From Gnetum montanum (taxonomy: Eukaryota; Streptophyta; Gnetopsida; Gnetales; Gnetaceae): a DNA stretch of 25,944 bases. The stretch is taken from NCBI GenBank assembly GCA_015680685.1, contig MNCI01014222.1:115859-141802 (forward strand). Reading direction: 5' to 3'. A program made the position numbers and the translations under genes. How positions within the stretch are numbered: the stretch's first letter is position 1; each line of letters begins with the position of its first letter. Under the pieces are notes generated by a model, which did not search any database, had not been told where the DNA came from, and saw nothing but the letters and a program-made list of their open reading frames with translations. Shown in pieces: positions 19,535 through 25,944 of this stretch.

Positions 19535-19552
19535 TGGTGTTGATGCTAGGGA
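19535..19552 (+). other. Primer-binding site remnant of element C
   Basis: TGGTGTTGATGCTAGGGA is at the PBS position. It is a worn version of the tRNA-Asp type, with mostly C-to-T and G-to-A changes. Confidence 0.6.
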
Positions 19553-19658
19553 TGGTGCTAGTTATCTAGATTAGTTATATCATGCATGATTTTTGTAAAT
19601 GCATTAACGATATATCTTTTAGAAAATATTAAATCACACATACCATAAACAAAGAATA

Positions 19659-19834
19659 ATGTCTCTTTCACAATAAATTAATAATTCAATGTATAGCAAA
19701 AGCACTTATTGGAGAACTAATGAGGTATATGATGAAGAAAATTGGAGTGACCAACCTTATGCAAAGGTTTTATATGTTCATGACCATCTTGACAATCCTC
19801 AAGGACCACATTCACCATACAAATATGAGGGTTA
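19659..19834 (+). pseudogene. gag start of element C, truncated
   Basis: The ATG at 19659 opens MSLSQ, then a stop. It continues with YWRTNEVYDEENW, matching HWRTNELYDDEDEVW in gag A. Homology ends near 19830, where LTR-like sequence takes over. The element has therefore lost nearly all of its interior. Confidence 0.7.
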
Positions 19835-19978
19835 CTACTAGTCTAGGTAAAAAAATAGTAACTTACAATTATTTAATTAGATAAAATACTATTTCTAGTC
19901 CATTAAGAATTACAATAGGATCTTCCATGATACTTATAAATTATATGATTATATGTCAGACATACTCACCACTATATG
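19835..19978 (+). repeat. LTR tail fragment F (U5 end)
   Basis: ACTAGTCTAGGTAAAAAAATAG matches the stretch at 19385 in LTR C (short of its end by about the same distance). Similarity continues through ATAGGATCTTCCATGATAC to a worn LTR end near 19978. It may be the 3' LTR tail of element C after deletion of the interior. Confidence 0.5.
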
Positions 19979-20499
19979 TGATGTTGCAACTATGATGTTG
20001 TAGCTCTAGTTACTAAGTTGCAGATGTAACATCTTAGTGTTAATAAATGCTTCTAATTATAGCTCACCCATCACATTTATTAGATCATTTAGGTACATAG
20101 TAGTCAAACTCTTGTAGTTTGATTTTGTAGCTTGCTAAATAGTAAACAAGTGCTTGCACCATGGAATTAACTTAGTTGTTTGGAATCTTATTCAAGTAAA
20201 GTGTACCTAGATATAATTTATGAACAATAATTAGATTGAAATTAATTTTCTTTTATTATAAAATTTTGAATTAACATATATTTATATTTATTTCAAGTAA
20301 TTTCCTTTATTATTTTACCAATTTCCTTAGCATAATATTTATGTTTCATTGTGTGATAATCATTGGCAAAATGAACATGATTTAACTTTAAGCATTAACA
20401 CATATTGGCTTGGTAATCCCAACAGTTAATGTTCAGGCCTAAGATGTAATGATAAGTTAGAGAATGACATTCATTGATGAAACATTTCTTAGTTATAAG
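19979..20499 (+). repeat. LTR D1, truncated at its 3' side
   Basis: It begins TGATGTTGCAAC, similar to the start of D2 (TGACATTGTAGC). It aligns with LTR C through GTCAAACTCTTGTAG, ACAATAATTAGATTG and GGTAATCCCAACAG. The match stops at 20499, where D2 begins, so U5 is missing. It is very AT-rich. Confidence 0.65.
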
Positions 20500-21306
20500 T
20501 GACATTGTAGCTATGATATTGTATCTTCACCTATAATATCATTGATATGATGTATTTGAATTTGGTCATGTCTATAAATACCAACCATCCATCATACCAA
20601 AGAATAACATCCTTACCAAAACTCTTGCAGTTTATTTTCTTGAAGTTATAGTTGTAAGTGCTTGTAGTATGATCTTAAGTGATTGTACAACATCTTTATT
20701 TGAGTGAACTATACTTGAACATGCTTCATGAATGACAATAAATATCAAAATTATTTATGATCATTTCAATATCTCATATAGCTTAGCTTTATTTTCCATA
20801 TGTAATTTACATTTCAGTTGTCATTTATATTTTTGATGTATATTAGTATTTAGCAGTGTAAATATGACTAATATCAAACATTAAGTATAATTAGCCAATG
20901 AAATGGAAATATCATTTGGTTCATCCACTAATGATTTACTTAATAATTCTATTCACAATTATATAAGTTTAGGACTGAACAAAAAATTAGGAATAGATGC
21001 TTATTGCCATTAGGCTAGATTATAAATACTTTCCATTATCTTTTAGTTAATTAAAATATTTATTTATTTTATAATATTTTATTCTTACTAACTTAGAGCC
21101 AAACAACACTAATACATCTTATACATTACTATGAGTTTAATCATACACTTTGATTATCACTTTCTCTAGTAAGAAGAGAATGATCAATGAGCCTTATATT
21201 AACTAGCTAGAGCTCATATTATTCTATCCATGGATTATAATTTAGTCATGCATGTACTCTTGTATGACTTTGATTGTTGGGTGTTGGAAACTCTCACTGC
21301 TCATCA
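20500..21306 (+). repeat. LTR D2 (gypsy family), about 807 bp
   Basis: It begins TGACATTG and ends GCTCATCA. U3 has GATATTGTA (20515-20523), TAATATC (20534-20540) and TATAAATA (20573-20580). AATAAA is at 20737-20742 (GACAATAAATATC). It is clearly the same family as LTR C but strongly diverged and AT-rich. Confidence 0.72.
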
Positions 21307-21307
21307 C

Positions 21308-21325
21308 TAGCATTCTTATTGGGGA
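21308..21325 (+). other. Primer-binding site remnant of element D2
   Basis: TAGCATTCTTATTGGGGA lies one base after the LTR end. It keeps the TTGGGGA tail and the spacing of the family, but is heavily worn. Confidence 0.5.
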
Positions 21326-21444
21326 TGATGTCAATATTCTAATTAGTTGATATTATACAAATTCATTGTATTAGCATTTAATGAATCGTATTTCAAAATG
21401 CATAACATTTTTCAAACATACACGTAGGTCATAATTAATTAAAC

Positions 21445-22160
21445 ATGGCTTTGACACAAAAAGTCACTTATGCACTTGCTATGAGATCAATGAAAGTAAT
21501 GAGAAATCTTCTACTAAAGAAATTTGGAATGGGCCAATGCAAAAAAGAATATCCAATGCTCATACTAATTCATATTATCTAGAGTTTACCTCCAATTTTT
21601 ATTAAGATGAATAATCTCAATGGAAATATTTACATGGTAATATTATATTACTGCTAAACCAATCAACACAATCCATGCTCCAAACTACACTACTAAGATC
21701 TAGTCTTGGTCATGTACATGGAGGTTATCAAGTCACTAAAAACATGAGTACTTTATTAGCCAACTAAAGTCCAAGCTAGAAGAGACACCATTAGGAAGAT
21801 AAGTATGAATAAGAGAAGGATAAATGTGCGTCCTAGATGATACTCCCATTGGAAAAGAGAGATGTGGAATATAAAATTAAAAGATATCATCATCATTATT
21901 TCAATTTATGAGCACATGTCGTATATATTGAAAAGCCTTTACAATAGATATTATGTTTAGCCATAGCAAAAACTTCTAGAAGGGATGGGATAGACCCTAG
22001 AATAAGAAAGGATCTAAGGCCTAAACTAGAAGACACCTAGTGGCTTAAAAATGAGAATATAAAACTATTTCAAAGATGCATGGAGAAAATTGATCTACTT
22101 ATTAGTTCTAGACATAAGAAAATGGACCAAAGAGAGGACTTAGACACATATATCTTATAG
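21445..22160 (+). pseudogene. gag N-terminal remnant of element D2
   Basis: The ATG at 21445 lies 120 bases after the PBS, as in the other copies. The first frame (MALTQKVTYALAMRSMKV) soon gives way to a neighbouring frame. That frame runs to about 22160 with several stops and reads gag-like charged sequence (EKRDVEYKIKRYHHHY, CMEKIDLLISSRHKKMDQ). I assign it by position rather than by a strong motif. Confidence 0.5.
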
Positions 22161-23763
22161 AACTAATAAGTGTTGGCACATTTTGGCCATTTCATGGAAC
22201 AGGTTGGCATGATAAAATTGGTTAAATTTTTATTTTTATTTTTGGAGAAGTGGCAAGAATTTGAGTTTGTAGAGAAAAAGAATAAGTTAACAACAGGATT
22301 CCTTTAATTTAAGGAAAAAATATAGGAGCACCGTTCCTATAGCAAGCTTACAAATCTTTGCTAATAAGTACAGGATCACCAACGTGTTGTTCTCCCTCTA
22401 TAATTATTAGCATTGCATTTCACAAGGCAAAAATATAGATATATGTATATATTATGATCCACTGGGCTTTACTGATGAATATCTTGATAATCTCAATGCC
22501 TGCCAGCAACGCAAATTCAACAATCTGGTGTAGGGTGAAGTTATTTCTCTTGTGAAATTCAGGAATATATTGTCTAAAATTTCATGGCTAAGCATGATAT
22601 TTTTCTCTGTAATGAAAAATAAAAAGTGGAATTCCGTGTGACATAGGAGGTGCTCCGCATTATTGCAAGGGACCATGGTATGTGAACCAAATTTCTCAAT
22701 ACCAATCAAAACTGAGTACAGCAATCCATTATTCTATGGCACAACTCCTAATAATACACACCCTGCAAAAAGAAACATTGATATAAAATGGCAGAAACGG
22801 GATTATTCAAGGGTTGCGCTAGTGCTTCGTCATTGGAATTCCAATTCTCAACGGCCATTTCTGCCTTGCAAAAAAATTAGAAAATAAAAATAAAAATCTA
22901 CAACGCCTCCACTATCTTGAAGTTGCGTAGCAATGAGAGCAAGAGGAGGAGTGCGAGCATTAGGATCTGGCTGCTGGTGATGGTGTTAAATTCAATTGCA
23001 TTTTGCAAGCCCTACCATTCGAGGCAGCCGATGACAAAATAAAGCTGTCGCTGACAATCTAACGGAGGAGGATATTCGTGAGGTATGGAAGTCGTCTGGG
23101 TTGTCACATAACACCAAGGTTCCTGCTGATATGCTTATCATCACCATTGCCTTCTATTACTCTGTCCAACAAAAAAATGACTGAATGTATGCGTGCCATA
23201 TTATGAAAGCAACAGGAGGATGTGGCCTCACATGAATTGCAGGATTCTTGGGGCTCTCTTTTTGTCTTAGTTGACCATGATTGCATACTTCTCTCTAAAA
23301 TATGTGCTATTGCTATTACTGATACCACTGCCCTTTGCAAACTCAAATCATCATTTTTTTTAAAGAAAATTGATGAGAACTCACCTTAGGTAGGAGCACG
23401 TTCAATGATTTTCTTGACTTGAATTTGCACATGATTTGAATTAAAACTGCACATACCTTTCATAATCAAGTGTCTTTTTCTCTCAATAATTTCATAAGAA
23501 ATGTAGAAAAATCATATTCTCATCCAACACAGTATTGATGGTGAACATAAATCATCACCAGCACAAATAGAGAAACATGCGTGACATGCTACGCATGAAC
23601 ACGACACATCTGGAAATCATTTCCAGTGATACTGAAGACGGATGCAGCAACTGAACAACACACAGCAACATTACTAGACGTAGCGGCAGAGCCTTCTCTT
23701 GCGGTGGTAGTTGATATGCGGTTCTGGCTGAGATCGGCATAGGGCGGAATAATTTGAAATTGT
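22161..23763. other. Unassigned region, less AT-rich, no recognisable gene
   Basis: GC content rises compared with the retrotransposon cluster from about 22,440 onward. A minus-strand open frame (22724-22452) and a plus-strand stretch around 23058-23190 (EEDIREVWKSSGL, PADMLIITIAFYY) look protein-like, but I cannot place them in a family, and stops interrupt both. Old gene fragments are possible. Confidence 0.4.
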
Positions 23764-24063
23764 TTGCATAAACCTGGCTTTTTCAGGCCTGACTCCTTCA
23801 CATTCGGAGGCATTCTTAAACGTGCAAAGATCAATTGCTCCCTGCTAGTTGGTTATGAAGGAAGGGAGAATCAGTTACTAGGAGATGATGGAGATTATGT
23901 GTTGCTGGTTGAAGCACCTTCTGTAACGGTGCCCAGTAACCACCACCGTATTCAAATTTCTTTTTCCAGTAACCACCACCGTATTCAAATTTCTTTTTCC
24001 ACTGAACGTCATTTTTCCAAGGAAGCCAGCAGCAAATTTTACATGGATATAAAATGCATATGA
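23764..24063 (+). CDS. Short ORF of unknown function (99 codons), doubtful
   Basis: The frame starts MHKPGFFRPDSFTFGGILK and continues KINCSLLVGYEGRENQLL and GDYVLLVEAP. It then enters an exact in-frame duplication of 33 bases. The PDSFTF run recalls PPR repeats, but nothing else in the ORF fits that family, and no second repeat is present. It could be the first exon of a host gene or chance. No promoter or splice site can be assigned with confidence. Confidence 0.22.
   Translation: MHKPGFFRPDSFTFGGILKRAKINCSLLVGYEGRENQLLGDDGDYVLLVEAPSVTVPSNHHRIQISFSSNHHRIQISFSTERHFSKEASSKFYMDIKCI
23934..23999 (+). repeat. 33-bp exact tandem duplication, in frame
   Basis: Bases 23934-23966 are repeated exactly at 23967-23999. 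The unit length is a multiple of three and adds 11 residues (SNHHRIQISFS) to the surrounding short ORF without breaking it. Confidence 0.92.
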
Positions 24064-24351
24064 TTTAATTATATAGCATTAAAAATTTGCAAGGATCAGC
24101 TTTATTAATTTTAAAGACCATACAGCCGCCTCCACCAACATCTACACTAAGATGGATGCTAAATTACTTTCTTAATATAGCTTGATCATGAAAATTACTA
24201 GGGCTTAATGACATTTAATAATTAAAATCCTAAATAAAAATAAAATGGCAATTGTATGAAGCTCTTATACTATGGAGATATTGGATTTTTTTTAATTATT
24301 ATATAGGTTGTTGCTTATAAAAGAAATATTTGTAATATTTACACATGCCAA
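24064..24351. other. AT-rich spacer
   Basis: No ORF, RNA or repeat is recognised between the short ORF and the next LTR. Confidence 0.4.
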
Positions 24352-24367
24352 TGTTAGCATGATTTTC

Positions 24368-24460
24368 TCCTAACTTCATGTATAAATTACAATTTCCTAA
24401 CTTGTTGGGCAAGTAATATCTCCTAACTTGTTGGCAAGTTATAACTTCCTTACTTGGGAG
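24368..24460 (+). promoter_or_regulatory. U3 iterons of LTR G, four copies every 26-27 bp
   Basis: TCCTAACTT or TCCTTACTT starts at 24368, 24395, 24421 and 24447. The two middle copies share CCTAACTTGTTGG(G)CAAGT. The cluster ends about 50 bp before the TATA box. Confidence 0.7.
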
Positions 24461-24507
24461 AGACGTTAGCCAAGATATTTTGGAATATCTAACTACCTAT
24501 GAGACCC

Positions 24508-24517
24508 TATAAAAAGG
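24508..24517 (+). promoter_or_regulatory. TATA box of LTR G
   Basis: TATAAAAAGG, followed by GCTTCAGGGG, is a strong plant-type TATA context. Confidence 0.65.
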
Positions 24518-25725
24518 CTTCAGGGGTTAGAATAAAAACACACCAGGATCACACTCTTGGGGGGAAGAGCATCGGAAAAGAAGATATTGTGAAAGATTGC
24601 TTGTAAGATGACTTGTTAAAGATAACATTTCAGCCTCTTTGTCATAGTCCTGTGAGTTATGTTTATTTTTTATTTTGTTTAAATTTTTTAGCTAGTGGTT
24701 TAGATAGTATCATGCTTGTTAGGTAATTTTGGGATTTTTAGATTGCTCTTATTGTTCTTGTTGCATGATAGAAAATTTCTATTAAAATTTTGCCATAGAA
24801 GAGCTTGTGTTTAAAAGCCTTAAGAGCATTTTAGTAGTAAATTTCATTATTGTGCAATGTATAAGAACCGCTATTGAGATTGTTGTAAGAGAGCCTTTGC
24901 ATATAGTCAAGCCATTGAACTATTCAATAGTCAAGAGGGTTCAAAAAATCTTTGGTATTTTGATAGGACTAGAATAGCTTCTTTTATCTTTAAAGTGAAT
25001 CTCCATGGTATTTCAATTAGAAATTGTAAATTATTTTGAAGGTTCTATTGAATACAATTGTTGACATCCATTATCTAGCCAAAATAGAGTCTGGTACATG
25101 ATAGTTACGCAGCAATTTTGTGGGTAGCATAGTAGGATTATCTTGAAGAAATTACTTATTTTGAGCCTTGGAAGTTTGAACAATTCATAGTTATTGAATT
25201 TGGGATAGCTGTATTGTGAAATTTTTACTCGTATCATTTTACCTTATTTAAACATTTGAGATTTTTACACAAATCTGCTTTCTTGTTATTTTCTTTCTAT
25301 TTGCATTGAATCTCGCTCTATTTCTAATTTTCTTGTGGAACTATCTCTTTCTCTGGGGAAAATTAGAAGTAGATTCGCAAAGTTGTGCTCAAATGTTTTT
25401 GCAAAATTTTATTTGTTACAAGTAGGTATTATAAGGACCACATAGACTAGGCAATTGAAAAAAATAGAAACACTCAACAACTCATACTACTTTACAAAGT
25501 TGGCTGAATCTTTTTAAGATAAGTCATTTATAGTTTAACACACAACCCAATCATTTCATTTTTCACAACAGCACACCGCAACAGCACACACACATAATCA
25601 AATTAACTATTGAGTCTATTTGGAGGTATCTGGGCCTTGGTGTTTTCAGAGACCAGCAAGCACCTAAATCCTATTTGAGGACTCTCGTTAACAGTCGCAT
25701 CCCAAATGGTCACCAATAGTTTTTT

Positions 25726-25742
25726 TGGCGCTAGAAGGAGGG
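25726..25742 (+). other. Candidate primer-binding site of element G
   Basis: TGGCGCTAGAAGGAGGG follows a T run. It starts with the TGG that pairs with a tRNA CCA end, and it resembles words seen after plant gypsy 5' LTRs. I cannot name the tRNA with confidence. Confidence 0.5.
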
Positions 25743-25820
25743 CTAAAAATTTAGCCTCTAAGTTCATAAGCCTTATAATTTTAGCACATAAATCATTCTT
25801 TGTTACTATAAAAGGCTTAA

Positions 25821-25944
25821 GAAATTAAATACTATTTTCAGTTCATAACCAAGAAGATTGATAGTTTGGAAAATTTAACAGTTTCAAAAGATATTCTAGA
25901 TTCTAAGATTGATTCTTCATCAAAAGAGGAACAAAAGAAATTTT
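25821..25944 (+). CDS. Open frame running off the right edge, possible start of gag of element G
   Basis: After a TAA at 25818-25820 the frame is open to the window end for 41 codons. It reads a polar, charged sequence (KKIDSLENLTVSKDILDSK). No ATG is seen in frame, so the true start or the frame itself is uncertain. Confidence 0.3.

Larger units (their letters stand above)
24352..25715 (+). repeat. Probable 5' LTR of element G, about 1.35 kb
   Basis: The start was chosen at TGTTAGC, upstream of four iterons and TATAAAAAGG. The end is uncertain: TTAACA at 25692 would mirror TGTTA, while CACCA at 25715 lies nearer to the PBS. No second copy is in the window, so the LTR cannot be confirmed by self-comparison. 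Confidence 0.45.
24352..25944 (+). mobile_element. Second LTR retrotransposon (G), 5' part, cut by window edge
   Basis: This element is unrelated to the A-D family. A likely 5' LTR with U3 iterons and a TATA box is followed by a candidate PBS (25726-25742) and the start of an open frame that runs off the window. The left boundary TGTTAGCATG at 24352 is a plausible LTR start. The right boundary lies between 25692 (TTAACA) and 25715 (CACCA). Superfamily cannot be told without pol. Confidence 0.5.

Noticed and set aside
22452-22724. Minus-strand ORF of 90 codons as a host gene
   Set aside because: Protein-like in places but no family recognised, no splice or promoter support; left as unassigned.
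23764-23840. PPR-like PDSFTF run
   Set aside because: One short match only; no 35-residue periodicity or second repeat.

Overview
The window is plant nuclear DNA made almost entirely of decayed retrotransposons, and I see no intact host gene. Three things point to a seed plant with a large, repeat-rich genome: an L1-type LINE with a DUF4283/zinc-knuckle ORF1, several copies of one Ty3/gypsy (Tat/Athila-like) LTR family, and a primer-binding site resembling the 3' end of plant tRNA-Asp. A gymnosperm would fit the slow, nonsense-dominated decay, but that is an inference. Two single Ns (17579 and 18591) look like assembly joins.

Layout. 1-3135, minus strand: a LINE cut by the left edge, with ORF1 (3135-2059) and ORF2 (2062 to beyond 1). 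The ORF1 stop and ORF2 start share an ATGA. 3136-6603: AT-rich DNA without a clear gene. It holds a possible tRNA-derived relic (4321-4393), a 25-bp tandem duplication (5834-5890) and a broken coding-like stretch (6176-6573). 6604-22160, plus strand: a head-to-tail cluster of one gypsy family. Element A has an LTR (6604-7456), PBS and gag remnant. Element B has an LTR (10623-11434), PBS, gag, protease, RT, an internal deletion, and a 3' LTR fragment ending at 17812. Then come a pol fragment E (18310-18564), LTR C with PBS and gag start, an LTR tail fragment F, the truncated LTR D1, and LTR D2 with PBS and gag remnant. 22161-24351: unassigned DNA with one short ORF of unknown nature. 24352 to the right end: the probable 5' LTR, PBS and first codons of an unrelated LTR retrotransposon.

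LTR boundaries of the gypsy family were set from the sequence itself. Copies begin TGAT/TGAC and end CATCA, and the PBS follows after one base. The U3 of each copy carries GATATC / GCAATATC words just upstream of a TATAAATA box. In element B two of these words lie exactly 14 bp apart, as do two in element A. This shared iterated U3 motif is the best candidate here for an undescribed regulatory module.

Decay is dominated by point changes of C-to-T / G-to-A type. All three CpGs of the inferred ancestral PBS are lost in A and B. The LINE ORF2 and gag A stay in one frame for 1.5-2 kb while collecting stop codons. The two LTR ends of element B differ mostly by transitions. This fits mutation of methylated cytosines in silenced elements.
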